A DNA stretch of 64,000 nucleotides from Tateyamaria omphalii (GCF_019802125.1 NZ_JAHVHT010000004.1:62001-126000); one strand, 5' to 3'. Shown: positions 42,713 to 52,434, counted from the first letter of the stretch. The notes: generated by a model from the letters alone, not told the origin. Translations and numbers: made by a program.

Positions 42713-43519
42713 CTGCGTCTCCGAGGGCGCATCCTCCAACGCCATCAACGTCGCGCAGAACGCCGCCACAGCGGGCGTCACGATCTCCGGCGCATCTTCA
42801 TGCGGCGCATGTCCGGCCCCATCGACGATCAACGCCTCGACCGGGGAATAGGCGCGCTCCTGCACCTCCCGAACCTGCGCCAGCGTGCCATAGGCATCCT
42901 CGGCCCCCTGGACGACCATCGCCGGGATGCGCCAGTGGTCAATCGCATCCGCCACGTTCCACTCGGCAAAGCGCGGATCGGTCCAGGCATCATGCCAGCC
43001 GTAGAACGCCACATCCGGGTGATCGTGATGCCGGGCCAAACGCTCCCGCAAATCACCGTCCTCATAGAGCGTCTTCGCCGCCCGAATGGCCTCCAGCCCC
43101 TCAGCCTCGGCAAAGAAATGCGGCGCAATCAGGATCAGGCCCCGCACCCGCATATCCGACACAGACCCCGCATAGATGGCGGCAATCGTCGCTCCATCCG
43201 AATGGCCCAGCAACAGGGCCGCCCGTATTCCGGCCGCATCCATGAGCGGGCCAAGCACATCCTCAGCCTCCCACGTCATGTATTCCAGCGGACGGGGCAC
43301 GGGCACAGATGACGACCGCCCGTACCCAGCCCGAGAATAGGCCAGCACACCCATGCCCGTGGCGTCCGCCAACGCCGCAGGCCAGTCGCGCCACAGCCCG
43401 ACCGACCCCAACCCTTCATGCAGCATCACCAGCGTGGGTGCGTCCCCCGGCGCAGGTCCCCAACACGCATATTCCAGATCATGCCCGGCAACCGAAACAA
43501 TGCCTTTGCCCCAGTCCAT
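42710..43519 (-). CDS. Alpha/beta hydrolase of the box cluster
   Basis: 269 aa. Nucleophile elbow GHSDGA with Ser, oxyanion strand MLHEGLGSVGLWRDWPAALA, later acid QGAEDAYGT and the final His in DGAGHAPHEDAPE complete a Ser-Asp-His triad. It starts in a TGATG overlap with the ligase stop. It probably hydrolyses a pathway ester or CoA thioester; in other box clusters a hydrolase with a similar position is present but its role is unclear to me. Confidence 0.88.
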   Translation of the reverse strand: MDWGKGIVSVAGHDLEYACWGPAPGDAPTLVMLHEGLGSVGLWRDWPAALADATGMGVLAYSRAGYGRSSSVPVPRPLEYMTWEAEDVLGPLMDAAGIRAALLLGHSDGATIAAIYAGSVSDMRVRGLILIAPHFFAEAEGLEAIRAAKTLYEDGDLRERLARHHDHPDVAFYGWHDAWTDPRFAEWNVADAIDHWRIPAMVVQGAEDAYGTLAQVREVQERAYSPVEALIVDGAGHAPHEDAPEIVTPAVAAFCATLMALEDAPSETQ

Positions 43520-45045
43520 CACGCGCCCTCCCGCAGCTTGAAACGCTGGATCTTGCCCGTCGCGGTCTTTGGCAGGCTCTCCACACACTCCACCCAGCGC
43601 GGATACTTCCATTTACCCACGCGATCCTTCACATGGTCCTTCAGCATCTCTTCGAGGCCCTCGGGCCGCTCCCCATGCGGCACGACAAAGGCCTTGGGCT
43701 TCTCGAGCCCATCCTCATCCTTCGCGGCCACCACGGCGCATTCCAGAACCGAGGCATGAGAGGTAATCGCCTGCTCCACCTCAAAAGGGCTCACCCAGAT
43801 CCCTGACACCTTGAACATGTCATCCGTCCGCCCGCAGTAGACGTAGCGCCCATCTGCCCGCCGCTCATACTTGTCGCCCGTTCGGGTCCATACGCCCTCG
43901 AACGTACCCCGCGTCTTGTCCCGCCGGTTCCAATACCCCCCGGCAGCAGACGCCCCATTGACCAGCAGTTCACCGACCTCACCCGTACCAACCTCGGCCC
44001 CGGCTTCATCCACAAGCCGCACCTCATACCCCGGCACCGGCACGCCCGACGTGCCGTAAACCACATCCCCCGGCGCATTCGACAAAAAGATATGCAGCAT
44101 CTCGGTCGACCCCACGCCATCAAGAATGGGCACGCCGGTCAGCTTCTCCCACCGCAGCCCCACATCCTCCGGCAACGCCTCACCCGCCGAAATGCACGTC
44201 CGCAAAGGCGCATCCGGCGCCCCGTGGCGCTCCATATGCGCCACCATCGCGGCATAAAGCGTCGGCACCCCGCAAAACACGGTCGGCTGCTCCTCCGCAA
44301 TCACCTGCACCATCGCATCCGGCGTCGGCCGCCCGCCAAAGATCACGACCGTTGCGCCCACCGACATCGGAAAGGTCATCGCGTTGCCCAGCCCATAGGC
44401 AAAGAAAAACTTCGCGGCTGAAAACACCACATCCTCCGCCCGCACCTGCAACACATGCGCGCCATAAGTATCCGCCGTCGCCTTCAACGCCGAATGGATA
44501 TGATGCACCCCCTTCGGCTGCCCGGTCGAGCCCGAGGAATAGAGCCAGAACGCCGTCTCATCATCCTTGGCCTCAAACGGCTCCAACGGCGCACCCGCAT
44601 GCGCCATGAAGGCGTCATAGGTCTCCGCCCCCTCCCGCGCGGCACCAACAACCACAACACGCCGCAGATACGGATTGCCCGCCAACACCGGCGCCACCAC
44701 GTCCCACAACGGCTCCGACACAACCAGCATCGTCGCCCGACTGTCCCGCAAAATCGCATCGTACACGGGCGTCGCCAGCAGCGTGTTCAGCGGCACCGGG
44801 ATCACCCCCGCCTTCAGCGCGCCCCAGAACAGCACCGGAAACTCGATCTGGTCCAGCACAAGCATCGCCACCCGCTCCTCGGGTCGCACATCCGCCGCCA
44901 GAAACGCCGCCGCCGCCCGGCCCGACGCCCCGGCCAGCGCGCCATAGGTCAGGCTGCGCCCGGTCCAAACCTCACGAAAGGCGACAGTGTCGCCACGCCC
45001 CTCCGACACATGCCGGTCCACGAAATAGGATGCCGCGTTCGCCAT
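43519..45045 (-). CDS. bclA: Benzoate-CoA ligase
   Basis: Adenylate-forming enzyme that activates benzoate with ATP and CoA, 508 aa. AMP-binding motif WLYSSGSTGQPKGVHH, the TE-rich loop GVGSTEMLHIFLSN, GDKYERR and the C-terminal catalytic Lys in LPKTATGKIQRFKLRE. The family position is the benzoate-CoA ligase group by wording and by its place next to boxC and boxB. A 129-base gap upstream holds motifs shared with boxR. Confidence 0.93.
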   Translation of the reverse strand: MANAASYFVDRHVSEGRGDTVAFREVWTGRSLTYGALAGASGRAAAAFLAADVRPEERVAMLVLDQIEFPVLFWGALKAGVIPVPLNTLLATPVYDAILRDSRATMLVVSEPLWDVVAPVLAGNPYLRRVVVVGAAREGAETYDAFMAHAGAPLEPFEAKDDETAFWLYSSGSTGQPKGVHHIHSALKATADTYGAHVLQVRAEDVVFSAAKFFFAYGLGNAMTFPMSVGATVVIFGGRPTPDAMVQVIAEEQPTVFCGVPTLYAAMVAHMERHGAPDAPLRTCISAGEALPEDVGLRWEKLTGVPILDGVGSTEMLHIFLSNAPGDVVYGTSGVPVPGYEVRLVDEAGAEVGTGEVGELLVNGASAAGGYWNRRDKTRGTFEGVWTRTGDKYERRADGRYVYCGRTDDMFKVSGIWVSPFEVEQAITSHASVLECAVVAAKDEDGLEKPKAFVVPHGERPEGLEEMLKDHVKDRVGKWKYPRWVECVESLPKTATGKIQRFKLREGA

Positions 45046-45112
45046 GTGTCCCCTCCCAAAGACTCAAGGTCGCTGCGGTATAGTGCGCGGCACGCCCGCA
45101 TCTCACAAAGAG

Positions 45113-45140
45113 TGCGCACTTAAGTTAGCACTTTAATGCA
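45113..45140 (-). promoter_or_regulatory. Candidate BoxR sites upstream of the ligase gene
   Basis: TGCGCACTTAA (45113-45123) is identical to 38298-38308 at the boxR start, and TTTAATGCA (45132-45140) repeats the motif seen before boxC. Both lie 68 to 95 bases ahead of the ligase start. Confidence 0.45.
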
Positions 45141-45174
45141 AATCAACACCGCACCCACAAAAGCGCACAGCGCG

Positions 45175-46527
45175 TCAGGGGATCAAAAACAGCGTGATCG
45201 CGGGAAAGGCCACCAGCAGAATCACCCGGAAAATGTCCGACCCGACAAAAAACAGCACCGCCTTGTAGGTTTCGGTGATCGGCGTCTCCCGGTCCATCGC
45301 GTTGATGATGAACAGGTTCATCCCCACCGGCGGCGTGATCAGCCCCACCTCCACGACGATCAGCACCAGAATGCCAAACCAGATCGCCACATGCTCCGGG
45401 CTCATCCCGAAATCGAGGCCCGAGATCACCGGGAAAAAGATCGGCACCGTCAGCAGGATCATCGACAGGCTGTCCATCACACAGCCGAACACCAGATAGA
45501 ACAGCAGGATCACGCTCAGCACCAGAATGGGCGTAAACCCCTGGGACAGAACGAAATCCGCCAACCACTGCGGCGCGCCCGACAGGGCCAGAAACCCGTT
45601 ATACTGCGCCGCCCCAAACACGATGAAAAAGATCATGGCGGTGGTCTTGCCCGTCCCGATCAGCGCCTCGCCCAGCACATGCCAGCTCAGGTTGCCGCCC
45701 AGCCAAGCGACCAGCCCGGTGCCCGCCGCACCCACAGCAGCGCCCTCGGTCGGCGTGAACCACCCGGCGTAAATACCGCCCACAACCAGCGCAAAAATTG
45801 CCAGCACCGGCCACGTCTCGCCCAGCGCCTTCCAGCGCTCCGGCCACGGCACGGCCTCCCGCGTGCCCGCACTGCCCGGGAACAGGCGCACATAGATGGA
45901 AATGGTCAGCACATAGCCGACCGCCGCCAGAATGCCGGGGACAAAGGCCGCCAGAAACAGCTTGGCAATATTCTGCTCCGTGATGATCGCATAGATCACC
46001 AGGATCACAGACGGCGGGATCAGAATGCCCAGCGTGCCCCCGGCAGCGAGGGTCGCGGTCGAGAACCCGCCTGAATACCCGTATCGTTTCAGCTCCGGCA
46101 GCGCCACGCGGCCCATCGTGGCCGCCGTCGCCAGTGACGATCCGCAGATCGCGCCAAAGCCCGCACAGGCGCCGACCGACGCCATGGCAACGCCGCCCTT
46201 CCGGTGGCCCAGAAAGCTCTCCGCCGCCTTGAACAGCGACGTGGACATGCCGGACAGGGTCGCGAACTGCCCCATCAGCAGGAACATCGGAATGATGGTG
46301 AGCGAGTAATTCGAAAACGTCGTGTACGTCTCCGATTTCAGCTTGGCGAGGATCGGCGTGGCATTGCCGTTCATCGCAAAAATCCACCCGAGCAACCCCA
46401 TCAGGAACATCGCAAGCCCGATGGGCGCGCGCAGAAAAATTAGGCCCAACAAAATAGGAAACGACCAGAACCCCAGTTCCAACCGGGTCAGGCCCAGAAA
46501 CTGGACAATATCGCGAATCCAATCCAT
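45175..46527 (-). CDS. TRAP transporter large permease (DctM)
   Basis: 450 aa with about 12 membrane helices, the sodium-driven transport subunit of a TRAP system. Family segments are GVAMASVGACAGFGAICGSSLATAATMG, TLAAGGTLGILIPPS and VMDSLSMILLTVPIFFP. The gap to dctQ is six bases. Position between dctQ and the benzoate-CoA ligase suggests uptake of benzoate or a related aromatic acid; this is inferred from context. Confidence 0.95.
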   Translation of the reverse strand: MDWIRDIVQFLGLTRLELGFWSFPILLGLIFLRAPIGLAMFLMGLLGWIFAMNGNATPILAKLKSETYTTFSNYSLTIIPMFLLMGQFATLSGMSTSLFKAAESFLGHRKGGVAMASVGACAGFGAICGSSLATAATMGRVALPELKRYGYSGGFSTATLAAGGTLGILIPPSVILVIYAIITEQNIAKLFLAAFVPGILAAVGYVLTISIYVRLFPGSAGTREAVPWPERWKALGETWPVLAIFALVVGGIYAGWFTPTEGAAVGAAGTGLVAWLGGNLSWHVLGEALIGTGKTTAMIFFIVFGAAQYNGFLALSGAPQWLADFVLSQGFTPILVLSVILLFYLVFGCVMDSLSMILLTVPIFFPVISGLDFGMSPEHVAIWFGILVLIVVEVGLITPPVGMNLFIINAMDRETPITETYKAVLFFVGSDIFRVILLVAFPAITLFLIP

Positions 46528-46533
46528 CGCCTG

Positions 46534-47091
46534 TTAACCCTCTGGCAAAATCTGGCGCCCGGTGGCCGCTTCGACCACCCGCACCCAAGCGCAATAGACC
46601 GCCGTCAGCCCGGCAATCGCCGCAGCACCCACGCTCGCGGCATAGGCCCACCAGACCGGAAATTGCAGGAACAGCGTCGTCTCGCCATTGCCCAAATAGC
46701 GCAACATACCTTCGTACAGACGCAGGCCAATGAACACGATCACGGCGGCCAGCACGACCTCCCAGAACGCGCGCAGCCAACCCAGCCCGCGACGCGGCAG
46801 GGCCGAGGTGAACACATCGACCGTCGCGTGCTGACCATAGAACTGGCAGACCGGGAAAAAGGCGAAAATGGCAAATGCAACGCCCGCCTCAGTCAGCTCA
46901 TAGGTGCCCTTGATCTCGTCCACACCACTCGCAAGCAGCATCTGCCCGAACCAGCCCTCGCCCAGCGCATGGCCCAGCTTTGACAGCTCGCGCCCCACGA
47001 TCGACAGCGTTGTCAGCAGGACGAGGGCCACCAGAACGATACCCCCAATCACCGCCGAAAACCGCGACAGCCATTTCACGAGCCTAAACAT
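46534..47091 (-). CDS. TRAP transporter small permease (DctQ)
   Basis: 185 aa with four membrane helices (about 12-32, 56-76, 90-112 and 140-162). The DctQ motif is visible around FPVCQFYGQHATVDVFTS. It pairs with DctM to receive the solute from DctP. A strong hairpin with a U-tract separates it from dctP, so it should be made in smaller amount than the binding protein. Confidence 0.92.
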   Translation of the reverse strand: MFRLVKWLSRFSAVIGGIVLVALVLLTTLSIVGRELSKLGHALGEGWFGQMLLASGVDEIKGTYELTEAGVAFAIFAFFPVCQFYGQHATVDVFTSALPRRGLGWLRAFWEVVLAAVIVFIGLRLYEGMLRYLGNGETTLFLQFPVWWAYAASVGAAAIAGLTAVYCAWVRVVEAATGRQILPEG

Positions 47092-47110
47092 ACCTGCCTC
47101 TTTTCATTGG

Positions 47111-47145
47111 AAAAATCGGGCCGCAGCATTCCTGCCGCGGCCCGA
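47111..47145 (-). terminator. Intercistronic terminator between dctP and dctQ
   Basis: On the minus strand TCGGGCCGC pairs perfectly with GCGGCCCGA (nine base pairs, twelve-base loop) and is followed by TTTTT. It follows the dctP stop by 20 bases and precedes the dctQ start, giving partial termination that raises binding-protein output over the permease. Confidence 0.8.
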
Positions 47146-47165
47146 CTTTCATTCACGTAAACGGT

Positions 47166-48203
47166 TCAGCCTTCGTAGGCATCCATCAGCGCCCGCGCCT
47201 CGTCGATCAGCGCCTGACCGTCGATGCCCTTGCTTTCCATATCGGCCACCCACTCATCATAAATCGGCTGCGCCGCTTCCTGCCAGGCGGCCAGATCATC
47301 GCCCGACACGGTCACGATGCTGTTGCCATTGTCGACCGCCGCCGCGCGCGCCGGACCATCGGAATCCGCCTGCGTACCACCGGCAAAGATGCTGAACTCC
47401 AGCCCCGAATTGTCGTCGATCACCTTCTGCAGATCGGCAGGCAGCGACTCATACCGATCCTTGTTCATCGCCAGCACGAACGTCAGGGTATAAAGCGCAT
47501 TACCTTCGAACTCGGTGTGATTGCCCACCAGTTCCGGGATTTTCAGCGCCGCCGTCACTTCCCACGGGATCGTGGTGCCGTCGATCACACCTTTGCTCAA
47601 GCCCTCAGGCACCGCAGGCACGGGCATCCCCACAGGGGTCGATCCCATCTTTTCCAGCAGGTTGTTCACGGTGCGCGACCCGCCCCGGATTTTCAGACCC
47701 GCCATATCCGCTGGCGTCTTCACTTCCTTGTTCACGTGGATCATGCCCGGCCCGTGGACCCATGTGCCCAGGATGTGCACATCCTTGAACTCGGTGTCTT
47801 TCATATGTTTTTCGAACATCTGCCAATAGGCGGACGACATCGCACGCGCGTCCGTCATCATGAACGGCAGCTCGAACACCTCGGTCCGCGGGAACCGACC
47901 CGGCGTGTAACCCACGACGGTCCAGACGACATCGGCCACACCGTCAACTGCCTGGTCAATCAGCTCCGGCGGACGGCCACCAAGCTGCATCGACGGAAAG
48001 CGGTCCACCTTGATCCGGCCACCGCTGGCTTCCTCGACATTGTCGGCCCAGACATCCAGCACCAGCTTGGGCACATTAGCTTGCGCGGGCAGGAACTGGT
48101 GCAGGTTCAGCGTGACCTCTTGCGCGAATGCGGCGGTCCCCGACCCGATGGCCAGCGCTGCCGCGCCCACCATGTTCAGGAACGATTTGCGTGTGAGTGA
48201 CAT
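47166..48203 (-). CDS. TRAP transporter solute-binding protein (DctP)
   Basis: 345 aa with a signal peptide (MSLTRKSFLNMVGAAALAIGSGTAAFAQ). The mature DctP fold follows, with the Arg region GLKIRGGSRTVNNLLEKMGSTPVGMP that binds the substrate carboxylate. RBS GGGAGG lies before the ATG. It begins the uptake part of the box cluster. The exact ligand is not known; an aromatic acid fits the neighbours. Confidence 0.94.
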   Translation of the reverse strand: MSLTRKSFLNMVGAAALAIGSGTAAFAQEVTLNLHQFLPAQANVPKLVLDVWADNVEEASGGRIKVDRFPSMQLGGRPPELIDQAVDGVADVVWTVVGYTPGRFPRTEVFELPFMMTDARAMSSAYWQMFEKHMKDTEFKDVHILGTWVHGPGMIHVNKEVKTPADMAGLKIRGGSRTVNNLLEKMGSTPVGMPVPAVPEGLSKGVIDGTTIPWEVTAALKIPELVGNHTEFEGNALYTLTFVLAMNKDRYESLPADLQKVIDDNSGLEFSIFAGGTQADSDGPARAAAVDNGNSIVTVSGDDLAAWQEAAQPIYDEWVADMESKGIDGQALIDEARALMDAYEG

Positions 48204-48329
48204 GAATTTCCTCCCTTTTCCGGTCAGGCGTCCGTGCCCTGACTCGCTCTTCCGGGGGGATTGTTATGCAACGGGGCGAACGCTGTCACCCGCCTTTGTA
48301 ACTATATCGCCGCTTTGTCATGCCCTCGC

Positions 48330-50744
48330 TCAGCCGCGCGGGAGGGTCATGTCCGGATCATAAGGGGACGGCGCGATCACCCGCGCCGGGATCATCTCAC
48401 CCAGCATATCCACAGCAAATTCAGTGCCTTGCGCAGCAACGGCCGGATCGACAAAGGCATAGGCCAGGTTCATGCCGATCCGGTGCCCCCAATCGCCCGA
48501 GGTCACCGTGCCCACAACCACACCATCCCGCATGACCGACGCCCCGGGATGCGCAGGCGATGTGGTGCTGTCCACCCGCATACTCACCAAGCGCCGCGAC
48601 AGCCCGTTCGCCCGCCGCGCTTCAAGCGCCGCCTTGCCCACGAAATCCTTATCCATCTTCAAAAACCGCCCCAGCCCCGTCTCGAACGGATCGAACTCCG
48701 TAATCAGATCGGCTTTCCAATGCAGAAACCCCTTCTCCATCCGCATCGCATCCACCGCCCGCGCCCCAAACAACCGCAACCCATGCGCCTCTCCCGCCGC
48801 CCGCAGAGCCAGATAAGCCGCATAAAGCTGCGCATTCGGCACATGGATCTCATAGGCCAACTCCCCCGAAAAACTCACCGACATCACGACAGCAGGGGCC
48901 ACCCCCACAAACGCCCGACGCACCGACAACCACGGAAACGCCTCTGCCGACCAGTCCCCGCGCGACGCCTCCGACAGCACCGCCCGCGCCTTCGGCCCCG
49001 CCAGCACAAGGATGGTCCAGTCATTCGTAAGCGACTGAAACGACACATCAAACCCATCGGCATGAGCGCGCAGCCAATCCATGTCGTGCCACTCGGATGC
49101 GGCAGCCGACCCATACCAGACCGGTCCACCGGGCAGGTTGGCAACCGTCGCCTCCGCCTTCACACACCCATGGTGGTTCAAGAGATACCCAAGCCCAACC
49201 TTCCCCTCTTTCGTCGGCACCCGACCACAGATCACATGATCCAGAAACCGATGCGCATCCGACCCCGCAATCTCGATCCGGTTGAACCCATTGACCTCGG
49301 CCAGACCCACCCCGTTCTGCACGGCCTTCACCTCCTCGGCGACGACGTCAAAGGCCTCGTCAAAGTGAAACCCGTGCGTCACCTCGAACCCCGGCGCGGG
49401 CTTGAAATACTCCGCCCGCTCCCACCCGTTCACGACGGTAAACTCTGCCCCTTCCGCGGCCAAAACAGGGGTCAAAGGGGTCGCCTTGATCGGTCGCCCC
49501 GCCGGGCGATGCTCATTGGGGAAATGAAACCGAAACTCGTTCTGATAATCCTCGATGGCCTTCAGCGCCGTCAGCTCGACATTGCCATGGCCGGTAAACC
49601 GACGCGGGTCCAAAACCCACGTGTCATAACACGCCTCCCCATGCACGATCTGCTGGGCCAGCAGCCACCCATGGCCGCCACCCTCACCCAAACCAGCCCG
49701 CAACCCGATGATACAAAACGCATTCCGCTTGCCGGGAATGGGCCCGACCAAGGGCGCGCCGTCGATGGTATAGGTGATCGGCCCATTCACCACCGTATGC
49801 ACACCCGCCTCCATCAGCGCGGGCATCCGGGCAAAGGCCCCCTCCAACACATCCGTCACCCGATCCAGATCGTCCGGGCACAGGTCGTTGGAGAAATCCG
49901 GCGAAATCCCGTCCATGCCCCACGTCTTGCAATCCTGTTCGTAGAACCCCAGCAGCAAGCCATTCTTCTCCTGCCGACAGTAATAATCGCTGATCGGACA
50001 GCGCAGCAGCGGCATCCGATGACCCGCATCGCGAATGGCCGGGATCTCTTCAGTCAGGAAATACTGATGCTCCATGGAGGCCACGGGATGATGCACTCCC
50101 ATCATCGCGCCCACCTCGTTCACCCGGTAGCCGCAGGCGTTCACGACGACCTCGCAGTCAATATCACCCTTGGACGTATGCACAGTCCAGCTATCGTCCC
50201 GGTGCTGCGTCAGCCCCGTCACGGGCGTATGGCGATAGACCTCCGCCCCCGCCTTCCGCGCCCGCCGCGCCAGCGCCTGACACAACTGCGCCGGGTCAAT
50301 GTCACCATCCAGCGGGTCCCAAAGACCGCCCACCAGATTGTCGGTCGAAATCAACGGATGCCGCCGCGCGCATTCGGCGGCATCAATCACCTCGAAATGC
50401 ACATCCATGCCCCGCGCCATGGACGCAAAGTGGCGATACCCATCCATCTGCGCCTGCGTATTGGCCAGCCGAATGCCCCCATCCGCATGGTGGTAGTTGA
50501 TGGGATACTCCGGGTCCTCTGCCAACTCCTGATACAGGTTGATCGAATGCGTCTTCAGCCCCACCATCGTCTGGTTCATGCCGAAATTCGTCACCTGCGC
50601 CGCCGAATGCCAGGTCGTGCCACTGGTCAACTCGTCCCGCTCGACCAGCACCACGTCGGTCCAGCCCTCCTGGGTCAGATGATACAGGGTCGAACAGCCC
50701 GCTATGCCTCCACCGATCACAACACAACGGGTCTGGGTCTTCAT
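48330..50744 (-). CDS. Dimethylglycine/sarcosine dehydrogenase-like flavoprotein (DAO plus GcvT domains)
   Basis: 804 aa. FAD-binding Rossmann motif VIGGGIAGCSTLYHL with the His of SGTTWHSAAQ placed for covalent FAD; the DAO domain runs to about 370. A GcvT-type tetrahydrofolate domain follows (about 430-790; GFNRIEIAGSDAHRFLDH, MRMEKGFLHWKADL). Enzymes of this type demethylate N-methyl glycines and pass the C1 unit to folate. The ATG at 50744 has CGGAG ahead. It is divergent from an MttB-family gene. Confidence 0.92.
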   Translation of the reverse strand: MKTQTRCVVIGGGIAGCSTLYHLTQEGWTDVVLVERDELTSGTTWHSAAQVTNFGMNQTMVGLKTHSINLYQELAEDPEYPINYHHADGGIRLANTQAQMDGYRHFASMARGMDVHFEVIDAAECARRHPLISTDNLVGGLWDPLDGDIDPAQLCQALARRARKAGAEVYRHTPVTGLTQHRDDSWTVHTSKGDIDCEVVVNACGYRVNEVGAMMGVHHPVASMEHQYFLTEEIPAIRDAGHRMPLLRCPISDYYCRQEKNGLLLGFYEQDCKTWGMDGISPDFSNDLCPDDLDRVTDVLEGAFARMPALMEAGVHTVVNGPITYTIDGAPLVGPIPGKRNAFCIIGLRAGLGEGGGHGWLLAQQIVHGEACYDTWVLDPRRFTGHGNVELTALKAIEDYQNEFRFHFPNEHRPAGRPIKATPLTPVLAAEGAEFTVVNGWERAEYFKPAPGFEVTHGFHFDEAFDVVAEEVKAVQNGVGLAEVNGFNRIEIAGSDAHRFLDHVICGRVPTKEGKVGLGYLLNHHGCVKAEATVANLPGGPVWYGSAAASEWHDMDWLRAHADGFDVSFQSLTNDWTILVLAGPKARAVLSEASRGDWSAEAFPWLSVRRAFVGVAPAVVMSVSFSGELAYEIHVPNAQLYAAYLALRAAGEAHGLRLFGARAVDAMRMEKGFLHWKADLITEFDPFETGLGRFLKMDKDFVGKAALEARRANGLSRRLVSMRVDSTTSPAHPGASVMRDGVVVGTVTSGDWGHRIGMNLAYAFVDPAVAAQGTEFAVDMLGEMIPARVIAPSPYDPDMTLPRG

Positions 50745-50759
50745 GGCGGCACTCCGGAT

Positions 50760-50784
50760 TTGCATATTTGCCGGAACAATGAAG
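50760..50784. repeat. 25-bp motif, copy 2 (first copy at 4202-4226)
   Basis: TTGCATATTTGCCGG followed by AACAATGAAG differs from the copy near atpI at two positions. It lies 16 bases upstream of the DMGDH-like start and 121 before the MttB-like gene, inside a divergent promoter, which favours a regulator site over chance. Confidence 0.5.
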
Positions 50785-50904
50785 GGCACGGCCTGCCGGT
50801 CAATCACACCCGCCTGTCTTCACTGTTCTGAAAACATGTATTTGCTGTCGCTGAACTCGCGAGGCGACGCTTGCGCGAGCGCACAACCTGCCAACTCTGA
50901 TCCC

Positions 50905-52428
50905 ATGTCCGACCCGAAACCCATGCGCAAAGGGCGCAGCGCCCGCAAGAAAGCCCGTGCCGCAGGCCCACCCCTGAACCCCGCACCGCCGGGTCAGCCG
51001 GGCGGTCAATACCGCCCGCTGACAAACACGGACATTCACCACATCTACACCGCCGCCCTGTCCCTTCTGGCCGATCTCGGCATGGGCGAAGTCCCTGACC
51101 GTTTGCGCGCAACACTCGAAGCGGCAGGCGCGCAAAGCCTGCCAAACGGTCGCGTCTCGATCCCCGCCGCACTGGTGGAAGAGGCCATAGATCAAGCGCC
51201 CAAGACCTTCCCCCTCCACGGTCGCGACCCCACCCGCACGATCGAGGTTGGCGGCAAAGCCGTCCACTTCGGCACCGGCGGCGCGGCAGTCCAGACGCTG
51301 GACCGGCAAACCCGGCTCTACCGTCCTTCGACCCTGCAAGACTTGCACGACTTCACCCGGCTTCAGGACACGCTCACCAACGTCAGTTGGTTCACCCGCT
51401 GCTGCATCGCGGGTGACATGCCCGACGAATGGCTGCTCGACATCAACACCGCCTACGCGCTCCTGCGCAGCACGACCAAACCGGTCGCCACGGCCTTCAC
51501 ACTGGCTGAGCACGTCGCCCCCATCGTCCACATGTTCGACATGGTGGCCGGGGGCGACGGGGCCTTTGCCAAACGCCCCTTCGTCAAGGCGCATATCAGT
51601 CCCGTCATCTCACCCATGCGCTTCGGCGCGGATGCGGTCGACACGGTCTATGCCTGCATCGACCACAACATTCCCCTGTCCTGCATCACCGCCGCCCAGG
51701 CCGGGGCCACCGCCCCCGCCACGCTCGCCGGATTCCTCGCCCAATCGCTGGCCGAGACACTGGCCAGCCTCGTGATGGTGCACGCCATCAAGCCCGGCCA
51801 CCCCATGGTGTTCTCGAACTGGCCACTGGTGATCGACCTGCGCACCGGCGCATTCGCTGGCGGGGGCGGAGAGATCGCCGTGATGAACGCCGCCTCCGCC
51901 CAGATCATCAACCATCTGGGCCTTGTCTCGGGCGTCGCCGCGTCCATGACAGACGCCAAGGCACTCGATGCACAATATGGCGTCGAAAAGGGGCTCACAT
52001 CGCTTGCCGCAGCGCTCGCAGGCGGCAACCTGATCTACGAAAGCTCCGGCATGACGGCTGCCCTTCTCGGCGCAAGTTTCGAGGCCTTCGTGCTGGACGA
52101 CGAAATGCACGCCGCCACCTACCGCATCCTGCGCGGGGTGGAGGTGTCGGACGACACGCTTGACCTTCCAGGCATCCATGCGGCGGTTCTGGGCGACGGC
52201 CACTTTCTCGGCGGTCCCGCCACAATCGCAGCCATGGAACGGGACTACGTCTACCCCACCCTAGCCGACCGAGAGACGCCCAAGACATGGGAAGACGGCG
52301 GCGCCCTCACCGCATGGGACCGCGCCGCGCAAAAGGTGGACACCATCCTTGCCACCCATCACCCAACCTATATTGATGCCGCCACAGACACCGCGATCCG
52401 CGCAGCCTTCGACATCCGCACCCCCTAA
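50905..52428 (+). CDS. Trimethylamine methyltransferase (MttB) family protein, non-pyrrolysine
   Basis: 507 aa. TIM-barrel corrinoid methyltransferase fold: YRPLTNTDIHHIYTAALSLLADLGMGEVPDRLRATLEAAGA, GTGGAAVQTLDRQT, and the Gly-rich AGFLAQSLAETLASLVMVHAIKPGHPMVFSNWP. It reads through without an in-frame TAG, so it lacks pyrrolysine and belongs with MtgB-like enzymes that demethylate quaternary amines such as glycine betaine. No corrinoid protein gene is adjacent. The ATG at 50905 is favoured by context, though the RBS is weak. It precedes an ACT gene by six bases. Confidence 0.9.
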   Translation: MSDPKPMRKGRSARKKARAAGPPLNPAPPGQPGGQYRPLTNTDIHHIYTAALSLLADLGMGEVPDRLRATLEAAGAQSLPNGRVSIPAALVEEAIDQAPKTFPLHGRDPTRTIEVGGKAVHFGTGGAAVQTLDRQTRLYRPSTLQDLHDFTRLQDTLTNVSWFTRCCIAGDMPDEWLLDINTAYALLRSTTKPVATAFTLAEHVAPIVHMFDMVAGGDGAFAKRPFVKAHISPVISPMRFGADAVDTVYACIDHNIPLSCITAAQAGATAPATLAGFLAQSLAETLASLVMVHAIKPGHPMVFSNWPLVIDLRTGAFAGGGGEIAVMNAASAQIINHLGLVSGVAASMTDAKALDAQYGVEKGLTSLAAALAGGNLIYESSGMTAALLGASFEAFVLDDEMHAATYRILRGVEVSDDTLDLPGIHAAVLGDGHFLGGPATIAAMERDYVYPTLADRETPKTWEDGGALTAWDRAAQKVDTILATHHPTYIDAATDTAIRAAFDIRTP

Positions 52429-52434
52429 GGTTCC

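Noticed and set aside
48261-50831. 856-codon plus-strand ORF antisense to the DMGDH-like gene
   Set aside because: High G+C gives long antisense frames; the composition is His/Arg/Pro rich without any domain, while the minus strand has clear FAD and GcvT motifs.
50905-52428. Pyrrolysine (in-frame TAG) in the MttB homologue
   Set aside because: The frame is continuous at full length without TAG, so it is a non-pyrrolysine member.
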